Positions 17,111 through 26,140 are shown, counted from the first letter of the stretch. The stretch: 64,000 bases of DNA from Serratia sp. Ag1 (GCF_000743355.1 NZ_JQEI01000016.1:124001-188000), one strand, 5' to 3'. Notes: generated by a model not told the origin, from the sequence alone. Numbers and translations: made by a program.

Positions 17111-18166
17111 TTAGGAGTAACACTCAACATCGATCCCTTCTTCACGCATGGAAGCCAAGCGATAGCGTAAGGCTCGTGGCGTGATACCTAAGAAGTCGGC
17201 AGTTTTAGATTTGCTGCCCTTGTGCTGGCGCAGCAGTTCAACAATGTACTGATACTCAGCCATACGGCCGTGTAACTTCACTTGGCGAATGGCATCCACG
17301 CCCCCGTTGGCCTCACTGGCTACCAAGGCGGCTGGCTGAGGTTCACCCAACATGTCAGCCACAGACAGTACCGGCGCTACAGGGACTGACGGCGTCAGCC
17401 CCAGATCGTTGGCCGTAATTTCGCCACCGTTGCTCAAGATCAGGCCGCGCTGGATAACGTTTTCCAGTTCACGCACATTGCCGGGCCACTCATAGTCCAG
17501 CAGCGCACGCTTGGCGTCGTTGGTCAGCATGGCGTCTCCCTGATGGAGAGACTGATACTTTTCGACAAAGCGCTGTGCCAGCGGGACGATATCCTGTGGA
17601 CGCTCACGCAATGGCATAATATGGATTGGCACCACCGAAATACGGTAAAACAAATCCTGACGGAAATTGCCTTCGGCGATCTCAGCCTGCAAATCTTTAT
17701 TTGTTGCGGCCACCAAACGAATATTTAACGGGATCCGCTTGTGGCTGCCTAAACGCTCGACTTCCTGCTCTTGCAATACGCGCAGTAATTTGGCTTGCAA
17801 TGCCATAGGCATATCGCCGATTTCATCAAGCAGCAAGGTTCCGCCGTTGGCCATTTCAAATTTACCCGGTACGCTGTTAACTGCGCCGGTAAACGCGCCT
17901 TTTTCGTAGCCAAATAACACGGCTTCGAGCATGTTTTCAGGAATAGCCGCACAGTTGACACCCACATAAGGGCCATCATTACTGGCTGCGTTCTCGTGAA
18001 TATATTTTGCAATACATTCTTTACCTGTGCCGGTTTCCCCTGTGATCAATACAGGGACAGTAAACTTAGCCACACGTCTGGCTAGAGTAAATACACCAAC
18101 ACTTGAAGCTGAGTTGGCAATAAAACCGTGCTTATTACTTGGAATTTGTTCCATAGAGACACTCAT
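17111..18166 (-). CDS. lafK: Sigma-54-dependent activator LafK without a receiver domain
   Basis: LafK-type proteins activate RpoN promoters of lateral flagellar genes. The 351-residue protein starts almost directly with the AAA+ domain: Walker A GETGTGKE at 43-50, the sigma-54 contact loop GAFTGA at 90-95, Walker B LLLDEIGDM at about 109, and RPQDIVPLAQRF. A Fis-type helix-turn-helix closes the protein (SKSKTADFLGITPRALRYRL, near 317-336). There is no N-terminal receiver or sensor domain, so activity is probably set by its amount or by a partner. It precedes fliE and is divergent from fliM. Confidence 0.9.
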   Translation of the reverse strand: MSVSMEQIPSNKHGFIANSASSVGVFTLARRVAKFTVPVLITGETGTGKECIAKYIHENAASNDGPYVGVNCAAIPENMLEAVLFGYEKGAFTGAVNSVPGKFEMANGGTLLLDEIGDMPMALQAKLLRVLQEQEVERLGSHKRIPLNIRLVAATNKDLQAEIAEGNFRQDLFYRISVVPIHIMPLRERPQDIVPLAQRFVEKYQSLHQGDAMLTNDAKRALLDYEWPGNVRELENVIQRGLILSNGGEITANDLGLTPSVPVAPVLSVADMLGEPQPAALVASEANGGVDAIRQVKLHGRMAEYQYIVELLRQHKGSKSKTADFLGITPRALRYRLASMREEGIDVECYS

Positions 18167-18698
18167 GACTTATCACCGATTATCGCTTCACCAATAAGTA
18201 GACGATTTGCAAGTTCAATGCACCGATTATCACAACATATATGACGGGCATCGGCCATGCTCGGCTAGAGGATATTGGTCAAGCTTAAGTTAATTTCCCA
18301 GCACGTCTATGTAGAGCGTGTGGGGCTTTGTTGAGGCGAGTATATCTATAAATTGGTATATATCTATTTTTTTAGGGATATTAAAATATTAATTTAATAA
18401 AATCATATAGTTAACAAAAAATATTAATTTAATATTATTTATTTAAATAATGAATTAATAAAGGGGTGTCTATTGATAAAAGGCTGGGAATTAGGTCTAA
18501 TCTTACTACTTAAATAAGAGCTGAGAGTGGTGGTGCATATGAAAAGTGGCAGGGTGTCATGAAGTGCCACAGTCATATACAGCGACCTTTCTCACTCACA
18601 ACTTAAGTCGTAACGTAAATTTTTTTTGGTGTGTAACGCAGTCTAATGTCGGGACGTGTTACCGATATCGATTGATAACAGGGTTATACGGAAAAATT
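18167..18698. promoter_or_regulatory. AT-rich divergent control region between lafK and fliM
   Basis: These 532 bases hold no gene. The centre (about 18340-18470) is very rich in A and T with TTAAT runs, as seen at H-NS-bound or xenogeneic control regions. An inverted repeat GTGGCA / TGCCAC lies at 18546-18570. I found no TGGCAC-N5-TTGC sigma-54 site on either strand, so the promoter class of lafK and fliM is unresolved. Confidence 0.5.
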
Positions 18699-19577
18699 AT
18701 GCAGTCTGTACCACAACGCATTAGGATCCATCACCACGAGCAATTGCCCGACCTGGTGAAACTGGATGTGAAAAAACTCGGGCGCCCATGGCATAAACTT
18801 CCCAAGATAATGAACGACAGGTTCAATATTCTTGATGCCAAGCTGAGCATTTATTTCCTGAAGAAATTTCGTGTCAACGTAGCATTAAAAAGCATGACGT
18901 TTGCCGCGGACAGGATCCATCGGGATATCCAAACCTATTCCACACCTTATGGGAATCTGGCTTTTGATATTGACCGTATTTTGCTGCTGGATATTCTGCA
19001 TGATTATTACGGCTTAAGTAAAGACGGTAATCAGATTGTGCCGAACATCAGCTCGCCGATCACTAAAACGGAGGAGCGACTAAAAAATAAGTTAGGCCAT
19101 GAACTCACACTTTTGATCATCAATAAAGAAACATTTGGTGAAGATCTGGAGTTGAAAAATGATTATTCAACGCTGATCAACCAATGGTCATGGTGTATTA
19201 CCTTCACGCTGGAAGGTTACGACAAGGGCAATTTTACCATTTTGCTCGATCAGCCCCATGTCGACCGGATGTTGAGCATGTTGCGCTCGCCCGACGGCGA
19301 ACCGTCGCAGGAGCAGGAGCAGATCAGCTCCGCACAAATTGAACGGCTGTTCTACAACCTGCCGCTCAAGTTACAGGGGCAAGTCGCCAGCCTCAACCTG
19401 ACGGTAGCACAACTGGCGGATATCGAAGCGGGTGACATCATCCCGATTGCTTTGAACGAACCGGTACCGGTGTTTATCGGTAACGAACAAATCTATAGCG
19501 CCATGATCGCTGAAGAGCGCGGCAAGCTATTCCTGAGTGAATTTAACGATAAAACCATCGAGAAAAATTATGAGTGA
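18699..19577 (+). CDS. fliM: Flagellar motor switch protein FliM lacking the CheY-binding peptide (Flag-2 LfiM)
   Basis: FliM is the C-ring protein that normally binds phosphorylated CheY and reverses rotation. I choose the ATG at 18699 (MQSVPQRIRIHHHEQLPD), preceded by ACGGA, over the longer frame from 18546. This gives 292 residues against about 334 in E. coli. The usual extreme N-terminal motif (LSQAEIDALL) is absent. The C-terminal SpoA-like domain (LTVAQLADIEAGDIIPIALNEPV) is intact. It opens the fliMNPQR-flhBA run. Confidence 0.85.
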   Translation: MQSVPQRIRIHHHEQLPDLVKLDVKKLGRPWHKLPKIMNDRFNILDAKLSIYFLKKFRVNVALKSMTFAADRIHRDIQTYSTPYGNLAFDIDRILLLDILHDYYGLSKDGNQIVPNISSPITKTEERLKNKLGHELTLLIINKETFGEDLELKNDYSTLINQWSWCITFTLEGYDKGNFTILLDQPHVDRMLSMLRSPDGEPSQEQEQISSAQIERLFYNLPLKLQGQVASLNLTVAQLADIEAGDIIPIALNEPVPVFIGNEQIYSAMIAEERGKLFLSEFNDKTIEKNYE

Positions 19578-19971
19578 TTTACAGCAAGAACAAGACCTGG
19601 GGCTGGATTTGGACGGCCTGAACTTTAACGACCTCGACGGTGAAGAGACGGTTGAAGGCAATATCCGTATGGATATCCAGCCAGAAGCCCAGCGCGATCC
19701 GTCGGTTGAGCAGCTACGCAAGATGTCTTTGCTGAGCCGCATTCCCGTGACGTTAACGCTGGAAGTGGCTTCGGTGGACATTTCGCTGGCTGAACTGATG
19801 ACGGTCAACAACGATTCGGTGATTGAACTGGACAAGCTCGCCAGCGAGCCGCTGGACATCAAGGTCAACGGTATCCTGTTCGGCAAAGCGGAAGTCGTGG
19901 TTTTGAACGACAAATATGGCCTGCGCATCATTGAATTCAACAACAAAGAACTGGGTGAACTGACACGATGA
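19570..19971 (+). CDS. fliN: Flagellar motor switch protein FliN (Flag-2 LfiN)
   Basis: FliN forms the base of the C ring and docks FliH-FliI. The ATG at 19570 (MSDLQQEQDLGLDLDGLNF) overlaps the fliM end by 8 bases and gives 133 residues. The SpoA domain fills the C-terminal half: IPVTLTLEVASVDISLAELM, then NDSVIELDKLASEPLDIKVNG and the end AEVVVLNDKYGLRI. A TGA/ATG overlap links it to fliP. Confidence 0.92.
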   Translation: MSDLQQEQDLGLDLDGLNFNDLDGEETVEGNIRMDIQPEAQRDPSVEQLRKMSLLSRIPVTLTLEVASVDISLAELMTVNNDSVIELDKLASEPLDIKVNGILFGKAEVVVLNDKYGLRIIEFNNKELGELTR

Positions 19972-20723
19972 GCCAACTGTTACGCCAAGGTGGTCTGTCG
20001 TTGCTGCTGATGCTGGGGCTGAGTTTCTCGCCCCTGCTGTTCGCAGCCAACGGGGACATTACGCTGTTCAGCACCACAAATAGCGCAACCGGGCAGGATT
20101 ACAACGTCAAGATAGAGATCTTGATCCTGATGACCCTGCTTGGTCTGCTGCCGATTATGCTGCTGATGATGACCTGTTTTACCCGCTTTATCATCGTGCT
20201 GGCGATTTTGCGCCAGGCGTTAGGGTTGCAGCAGAGTCCACCCAACAAGATCCTGACCGGCATCGCCCTCGCCTTGACGTTACTGGTGATGCGCCCGGTG
20301 TGGACCACGGTCTATGACGAAGCGATCGTGCCGTTTCAGAATGATGAAATCACGATGCAACAGGCGTTAGCCAAGGCAGAAGTCCCCATCAAGAAGTACA
20401 TGTTGGCGCAGACTAACAATAAAGCGATGTCACAAATGATGGACATTGCTGGCGTCCAGGGGGATTCACGTGAGCAGGATTTGACGGTTGTGACCCCGGC
20501 TTACCTGCTGAGTGAACTGAAAACGGCCTTCCAGATCGGCTTTATGATTTACATTCCGTTTTTGGTGATCGACCTGATTGTCGCCAGTGTCTTGATGGCG
20601 ATGGGGATGATGATGCTTTCGCCACTGATCGTCTCATTACCGTTCAAACTGATGCTGTTTGTCCTGTGCGACGGTTGGACGCTGATTGTCGGCACTTTGA
20701 CCTCTAGCGTACAGGGGCTTTAG
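19968..20723 (+). CDS. fliP: Flagellar export gate protein FliP (Flag-2 LfiP)
   Basis: FliP is the core channel subunit of the export gate in the inner membrane. The 251-residue protein has a cleavable signal (LSLLLMLGLSFSPLLFA), the first membrane helix with MMTCFTRFIIVLAILRQALG (about 62-81), the motif PPNKILTGIALALTLLVMRP, and late helices FLVIDLIVASVLMAMGMMMLSP. Overlap of 4 bases with fliN. Confidence 0.95.
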   Translation: MSQLLRQGGLSLLLMLGLSFSPLLFAANGDITLFSTTNSATGQDYNVKIEILILMTLLGLLPIMLLMMTCFTRFIIVLAILRQALGLQQSPPNKILTGIALALTLLVMRPVWTTVYDEAIVPFQNDEITMQQALAKAEVPIKKYMLAQTNNKAMSQMMDIAGVQGDSREQDLTVVTPAYLLSELKTAFQIGFMIYIPFLVIDLIVASVLMAMGMMMLSPLIVSLPFKLMLFVLCDGWTLIVGTLTSSVQGL

Positions 20724-20725
20724 CG

Positions 20726-20998
20726 ATGATGAACATGGATACCGCCGGGGACATTATGACCTCCGGCATTCAACTGGTGCTGCTGATCTCGGCTGTCGCC
20801 ATCGTTCCCAGCCTGTTGGTGGGGTTGTGCGTCAGTATTTTTCAGGCCACGACCCAGATTAACGAACAAACGCTGAGTTTTTTACCCCGCCTGGTCATGA
20901 CTTTGGTCATACTGATCTTTGGGGGCAAATGGATGCTCACCAAATTGGTGGACTTCACGGTTGGCATTTTTCACCAGGCCGCAAGCCTGGTAGGGTAA
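20726..20998 (+). CDS. fliQ: Flagellar export gate protein FliQ (Flag-2 LfiQ)
   Basis: FliQ is a two-helix membrane subunit of the export gate. The length is 90 residues, as usual. Both helices are visible: GIQLVLLISAVAIVPSLLVGL and LVMTLVILIFGGKWMLTKLV, separated by the conserved SIFQATTQINEQTLSFLPR. The start could be the first or third methionine of MMNM. Confidence 0.93.
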   Translation: MMNMDTAGDIMTSGIQLVLLISAVAIVPSLLVGLCVSIFQATTQINEQTLSFLPRLVMTLVILIFGGKWMLTKLVDFTVGIFHQAASLVG

Positions 20999-21005
20999 AA
21001 CCACG

Positions 21006-21779
21006 ATGGGTATCGACATTCATGCTCTGCTAGGCCCACTGATGGCGCTGCTGCTGCCCTTTTTTCGCATCCTGGCATTTTTACATTTCTGCCCGGTATT
21101 CGATAACAAGGCGATTTCACGACGCATCAAGATCGCCGCCGCCATGACGTTGACGGTGCTCATCACCCCGATGTTAAGCAACAACGTGGTGCTGACTGAA
21201 CTCATCTCAATGCGCAGCATTATCCTGATCGGTGAGCAACTGCTGTGGGGCGCGCTGTTTGGCATGGCGATGCAACTGGTGTTTGTCGCCTTGCAGGCCG
21301 CAGGGAATATTGTTTCGATGAATATGGGGCTGGGTATGGCGATGATGAACGACCCGACCAGCGGCGGCTCCACCACGGTGATTTCGCAGATCATTTTTGT
21401 GTTCTGCGCCCTACTGTTTTTTATCATGGACGGCCACTTATTGCTGGTGACCATTCTGTTTAAAGGCTTCAGCTATTGGCCGATTGGCCAGGCGATCAAC
21501 CAACCCACGCTGATGATGCTGGTGCAGAGCCTGGGGTGGATTATGGCTTCGGCAACGCTGATCGCGCTGCCAACCACCTTTGTGATGCTGATCGTACAAG
21601 GCGGTTTCGGTTTGCTGAACCGCGTCTCGCCGACGCTGAACCTGTTTTCACTGGGTTTTCCCATCAGCATGCTGTTCGGTCTGCTGTGCGTCACGCTGAT
21701 TATCACCCACATTCCAGAGCATTATCTCAATCTGACCAATGAGATCCTTAACCAGCTTGATTCAATAAGGACGCATTAA
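21006..21779 (+). CDS. fliR: Flagellar export gate protein FliR (Flag-2 LfiR)
   Basis: FliR is the third channel subunit of the export gate. It has 257 residues and about six membrane helices, with the conserved AAGNIVSMNMGLGMAMMNDP segment near residues 97-117. The stop overlaps the flhB start by one base (TAATG). Confidence 0.94.
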   Translation: MGIDIHALLGPLMALLLPFFRILAFLHFCPVFDNKAISRRIKIAAAMTLTVLITPMLSNNVVLTELISMRSIILIGEQLLWGALFGMAMQLVFVALQAAGNIVSMNMGLGMAMMNDPTSGGSTTVISQIIFVFCALLFFIMDGHLLLVTILFKGFSYWPIGQAINQPTLMMLVQSLGWIMASATLIALPTTFVMLIVQGGFGLLNRVSPTLNLFSLGFPISMLFGLLCVTLIITHIPEHYLNLTNEILNQLDSIRTH

Positions 21780-22915
21780 TGTCCAGCTCAAGTGCAGACA
21801 AAAGCGAAAAACCTACCCCCGGAAAATTACGCAAAGCGCGTGAAAAAGGCGATATCCCACGCTCGAAAGATCTCACCATGGCGGTGGGTCTGGTGGCGTC
21901 ATTCGCCACCATCGGGGCGTTTATGCCCTATTATAAGACGCTGATCGGCGAATCCTTTCTTTCCGTCGGCATGATGGCCGGGAAACTCGATGACAGCGGG
22001 GCCATGAGCCAGTTCATGCTGCTTAATGTGATGCTGATTATCAAAACGATCGCCACCCTGGTGCCGATCCCGCTTGCCTGTATGATCGCGAGCCTGATCC
22101 CCGGTGGCTGGATTTTCACCCCCAAAAAAGTGATGCCGGATTTCAAGAAAATCAATCCCATCAGCGGATTGAAGCGGATGTTTTCTTCCAGCCACTATGT
22201 CGACGTCGCCAAAATGTTGGCGAAATGTACCATCATTCTTATTGTGCTCTATGTGATGGTCCAGAGTTCGTTAAACAGTTTGCTCTATTTGCAGCAGCTA
22301 TATTTAAACAAGGCCGTTGATTCCGGCTTTGGTATTTTCCGTCATGTGATTGGCTGCTTTGTGTCAGTCATCGTGATTTTCGCGGTGTTGGACGTGCCGC
22401 TCAGCAAATTTATGTTCACCAAAAAAATGCGCATGACCAAGCAGGAAGTAAAAGAAGAACATAAAAATAACGACGGTAATCCACAGATTAAAGGCCGAGT
22501 GCGTCAGTTACAGCGACAGATGGCCATGGGGCAGATCAATAAGGTGGTGCCTTCTGCTGACGTGATTATCACCAACCCCACGCACTATGCCGTGGCGCTG
22601 AAATACGATCCGCAAAAGGCGGCGGCACCTTATATCGTCGCTAAAGGGGTGGACGAGGTGGCACTCTACATTCGTGAAATCGGTAAAAAGAATAACGTAG
22701 AAGTCGTCGAATTCCCTCCGTTGGCACGTGCGGTCTATTACAGCACGCGCGTCAATCAGCAGATCCCGGCGCAACTTTTCCGGGCCATTGCGCACGTACT
22801 GACCTACGTGATGCAAGTGAAGTCGTGGCGTTCAGGCAAGACAGAACAGAAGCCGCACCTGAACAAGCAAATTGATATTCCAAAAGAGGTATTGCAAGCC
22901 AATGGCGAACAGTAA
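21779..22915 (+). CDS. flhB: Flagellar export switch protein FlhB (Flag-2 LfhB)
   Basis: FlhB switches export from hook to filament substrates after cleaving itself. The 378-residue protein opens with KSEKPTPGKLRKAREKGDIPRSKDL, has four membrane helices, and carries the autocleavage motif NPTH in DVIITNPTHYAVALKYD (about 261-277). It overlaps flhA by 14 bases. Confidence 0.96.
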   Translation: MSSSSADKSEKPTPGKLRKAREKGDIPRSKDLTMAVGLVASFATIGAFMPYYKTLIGESFLSVGMMAGKLDDSGAMSQFMLLNVMLIIKTIATLVPIPLACMIASLIPGGWIFTPKKVMPDFKKINPISGLKRMFSSSHYVDVAKMLAKCTIILIVLYVMVQSSLNSLLYLQQLYLNKAVDSGFGIFRHVIGCFVSVIVIFAVLDVPLSKFMFTKKMRMTKQEVKEEHKNNDGNPQIKGRVRQLQRQMAMGQINKVVPSADVIITNPTHYAVALKYDPQKAAAPYIVAKGVDEVALYIREIGKKNNVEVVEFPPLARAVYYSTRVNQQIPAQLFRAIAHVLTYVMQVKSWRSGKTEQKPHLNKQIDIPKEVLQANGEQ

Positions 22916-24998
22916 TTTTATGCGGAGGTTGAACGCGCTCAAGCAGATGCACGTTGGCGTACCGGTGTTGCTGTTAAGCGTTCTCGCGATGGTGATATTG
23001 CCGCTGTCACCGCTGGTGTTGGATGTGTTGTTCACATTCAACATCGTGTTGGCGGTGATTGTGCTGCTGGTGGCGGTCGGCAGCAAACGCGTGCTGGATT
23101 TTTCAATATTTCCGACCATCCTGCTGCTCACGACATTGATGCGCCTGACCCTCAACGTGGCGTCAACCCGTGTGGTACTGCTGCACGGTCATGAGGGCGA
23201 AGGGGCGGCCGGTAAGGTCATTGAAGCCTTCGGCCAGGTGGTGATCGGCGGTAACTTTGTCGTGGGCTTTGTGGTGTTCGTCATTTTGATGATCATCAAC
23301 TTTGTGGTGGTGACCAAAGGGGCTGAGCGTATTTCCGAAGTGTCGGCGCGCTTTACTCTGGATGCGTTGCCCGGCAAACAGATGGCGATCGACGCCGATC
23401 TGAATGCCGGTATCATCAACCAGCAACAGGCTAAAGCCCGACGTAAAGAAGTTGCCAGTGAAGCTGACTTCTACGGTGCGATGGACGGTGCCTCCAAGTT
23501 TGTGCGTGGTGACGCCGTCGCCGGGATCATGGTGTTGATTATCAACATCATCGGTGGGATCAGCATCGGGATCTTCAAATACAATCTCGATGCCAGCCAG
23601 GCGTTCCAACAATATGTGCTGCTGACCATCGGTGACGGCCTGGTTGCGCAGATCCCCTCTCTGCTGTTGGCTACCGCAGCGGCGATCATCGTTACGCGCG
23701 TTAGCGACGGTGAAGACGTCAGTGACGAAATCAAAACTCAGTTGCTGGCCAAGCCGAATATTCTCTATACCGCCGCCTTTGTGATGTTTGTGCTGGCGAT
23801 CGTCCCCGGCATGCCTCACATTGCGTTTCTGGTCTTTACCGGGTTGCTGCTGTTTGCTGGTTGGCGGCAGAGCAAGGTTGTGCATACTGCTGAGCCGGAA
23901 ACCGACATGGAGGCGATTACCGAGGCCATAAGCGGTGACAACGAACCCACCGTCAGTTGGGAGAGTATTCCACAGGTAGAACCCATCGGGCTGAACCTGG
24001 GCTATAAGCTGGTGACGCTGGTAGACAACGCCAAAGGCAGCCCGTTGTCGCAACGTATTCGCGGAGCGCGCCAAGTGATCTCGGAAACCTGCGGCGTACT
24101 GCTGCCGGAGATCCGTATCCGCGAAAATTTTCGTTTAAAACCGGCGCAGTACGCCATTCATATCAACGGTATTCGTGTTGCGCTAGGCGAGGTACATGCC
24201 GAAAAACTGATGGCGATCCCTGGCACCGAACTGTATGGGGAGATTGATGGGGTGCTGGATACCGATCCTGCCTATGGCATGGCTGTGGTCTGGATCGATC
24301 CTGAGCAAAAAGCGCGTGCCTTGAATCTGGGCTACCAGGTGGTGGATTGCGCCAGCGTGGTGGCGACGCACGTTAACAAAGTCGCCCGTCAATATCTGCC
24401 GGAACTGTTTAACTATGATGACATCACTCACCTGCATGCCCGCTTGGCGCAACGCGCGCCAAAGCTGGCTGAAGATCTGAATAACGCCCTCAACTACAGC
24501 CTGTTGCTGCGCATTTATCGCCAGTTGCTGCTTGAACAGGTGTCTTTGAAAGACATTGTCACCATCAGTTCGACGTTGGTGGAAAGTGCTGCAGTCACCA
24601 AAGATCCTCTACTGCTGGCTGCCGATGTGCGCTACGCGCTGCGCCGCTCCATCGTCAATGCCATCAATGGCGATCGCGGTTCTCTTTCTGCTTTTACCGT
24701 GGACAGCGAGCTGGAAAATATGCTGCTCAACGCCCTCAACCAGAGCCAGCAGGCGGGTAAAGTGGCGTTGGATAACTTCCCGGTTGACCCCAACATTCTA
24801 CAGCAGTTGCAGAACACTATGCCGATGATTTACGAGCAGATGAAAGCCAAAGGCCTACCGCCGCTGCTGCTGGTAACGCCGCAACTGCGCCCGCTGCTTT
24901 CACGCTATGGTCGATTGTTTGCCCCAGGGCTGAACGTGCTGTCATATAACGAGATCCCTGATGACAGCAACTTGAGTGTGGTCGGTTCGCTCAGTTAA
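22902..24998 (+). CDS. flhA: Flagellar export docking protein FlhA (Flag-2 LfhA)
   Basis: FlhA is the large export-gate protein: eight N-terminal membrane helices (for example VLLLSVLAMVILPLSPLVLDV) and a cytoplasmic substrate-docking domain. From ATG 22902 it has 698 residues, near the usual 692. The FHIPEP-type loop appears as RISEVSARFTLDALPGKQMA and DADLNAG. ATG 22920 is an alternative start. It is the last flagellar gene here; a hairpin follows. Confidence 0.95.
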   Translation: MANSNFMRRLNALKQMHVGVPVLLLSVLAMVILPLSPLVLDVLFTFNIVLAVIVLLVAVGSKRVLDFSIFPTILLLTTLMRLTLNVASTRVVLLHGHEGEGAAGKVIEAFGQVVIGGNFVVGFVVFVILMIINFVVVTKGAERISEVSARFTLDALPGKQMAIDADLNAGIINQQQAKARRKEVASEADFYGAMDGASKFVRGDAVAGIMVLIINIIGGISIGIFKYNLDASQAFQQYVLLTIGDGLVAQIPSLLLATAAAIIVTRVSDGEDVSDEIKTQLLAKPNILYTAAFVMFVLAIVPGMPHIAFLVFTGLLLFAGWRQSKVVHTAEPETDMEAITEAISGDNEPTVSWESIPQVEPIGLNLGYKLVTLVDNAKGSPLSQRIRGARQVISETCGVLLPEIRIRENFRLKPAQYAIHINGIRVALGEVHAEKLMAIPGTELYGEIDGVLDTDPAYGMAVVWIDPEQKARALNLGYQVVDCASVVATHVNKVARQYLPELFNYDDITHLHARLAQRAPKLAEDLNNALNYSLLLRIYRQLLLEQVSLKDIVTISSTLVESAAVTKDPLLLAADVRYALRRSIVNAINGDRGSLSAFTVDSELENMLLNALNQSQQAGKVALDNFPVDPNILQQLQNTMPMIYEQMKAKGLPPLLLVTPQLRPLLSRYGRLFAPGLNVLSYNEIPDDSNLSVVGSLS

Positions 24999-25003
24999 AG
25001 CGT

Positions 25004-25026
25004 CGGGTTGCCGTGCTGGCAACCCG
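25004..25026 (+). terminator. Hairpin after flhA
   Basis: CGGGTTGCC (25004-25012), loop GTGCT, GGCAACCCG (25018-25026) form a perfect 9-bp stem 6 bases after the flhA stop. A run of T is lacking, so termination may be weak or Rho-assisted. Confidence 0.6.
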
Positions 25027-25034
25027 GCTTCACG

Positions 25035-26033
25035 CTAATGGCCCAGATAGCGCACGCGCCAGTTCACCAGCGTGCGTGGCATCTGGCTCTGATCATCGCC
25101 TTGTGAACTGAAATAGTGCATCTGCAACTTGCCGCTGTTATCGGGAGCAATGCGCCCGGCCCACATCGTACCATCGGGCCGATGCATGATGATCGCTACC
25201 CGCCGGTTGGCCGCCCCGCGCACCCACATGGAAATCACCTGGGCACCAATATTGTCGAGATCGTCTTCGTAGATGAACACGTTAGCCGTGTTGACAAAGT
25301 TCTGATAATCATCCCCCACCATGTTTCTGAATTTCCGATCAATTTCTTTGGTTGGGAAGATACCGATCGACAGCAGGCTGGGGGGAGGGCGCGGATCGCT
25401 TTTGGCCTGCTGGTAGCGCCCATCCAGGAATACCCCAATAGGCAAGGAAATATTGCACCCCCAATCGGCATTGCTAAATACCTGTAGAGAGCCATTTTTT
25501 CTGGGGATCATCAGCAGTTTACAACTATTGGTATCTTCAATCCTTTCAACAAAAGCCACCCCATTGATAATCCGCGCTTCAGCGGTGAATTCATCATTAT
25601 TCATCCCTGCCCAGGCACGAATATCCACTGCCACACTCCAATGGGCTGCGCGGCTAAAGCGGATGGTGTTGCCGCTCATATTGGGGGCTTCGATGTTCCA
25701 CCACAGCCCCTGCCAGTTGAAGGCCAGATCGGCATCAACGATTTGGCTGATGCCTTTGTAATAAGCCTGTTCAATGCAGTTATCCGACGTGCATTCACGT
25801 AGCGACTCACGCCAATTGAGATATGTCTGGCGGACTTTTAGCGGATCCCCTTCGGTCAGCATCAGCAGATAAATCTCCATCATGGTGCGATCTAACCATT
25901 GGAGGACGCTATTATGACAAATGGTATTTTCTAACGGCGTGGAAGCACGCTGGCAATTGACTGCCTGGCTCTCTGGACTGTACAGCCCCAAGCCAGCAAG
26001 AATAAAACAGAGAAAAACAATGTTTTTACGCAT
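25035..26033 (-). CDS. Secreted protein with an LprI-like N-terminal domain
   Basis: The 332-residue protein starts with a Sec signal (IVFLCFILAGLGLYSPESQA, cut near residue 24). Residues 26-90 resemble the LprI/DUF1311 domain: NCQRASTPLENTIC, then LDRTMMEIYLLML and a cysteine pair near CTSDNCIEQAY. The remaining 230 residues (for example GLWWNIEAPNMSGNTIRFS) are not recognised. LprI-like proteins include lysozyme inhibitors; that role is only suggested here. It faces the flagellar cluster and sits at its right border. Confidence 0.7.
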   Translation of the reverse strand: MRKNIVFLCFILAGLGLYSPESQAVNCQRASTPLENTICHNSVLQWLDRTMMEIYLLMLTEGDPLKVRQTYLNWRESLRECTSDNCIEQAYYKGISQIVDADLAFNWQGLWWNIEAPNMSGNTIRFSRAAHWSVAVDIRAWAGMNNDEFTAEARIINGVAFVERIEDTNSCKLLMIPRKNGSLQVFSNADWGCNISLPIGVFLDGRYQQAKSDPRPPPSLLSIGIFPTKEIDRKFRNMVGDDYQNFVNTANVFIYEDDLDNIGAQVISMWVRGAANRRVAIIMHRPDGTMWAGRIAPDNSGKLQMHYFSSQGDDQSQMPRTLVNWRVRYLGH

Positions 26034-26140
26034 GAGATAAGCAGTATATCGGCAGAGTATTAAATTACTCTTAGCAGTTCCGCGCCATTTTGCAATCTTT
26101 CCCTCTAGCTATTACCCGTGATTATCAAGATTTCCTGATG

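Noticed and set aside
18546-18570. Sigma-54 site near fliM (TGGCAG on plus, TGGCAC on minus)
   Set aside because: Neither half-site is followed by TTGC at the required distance; only the inverted repeat is reported.
23163-24074. 303-codon minus-strand frame inside flhA
   Set aside because: Shadow frame opposite a clear FlhA; rich in His/Gln/Asp as expected from the reverse frame.
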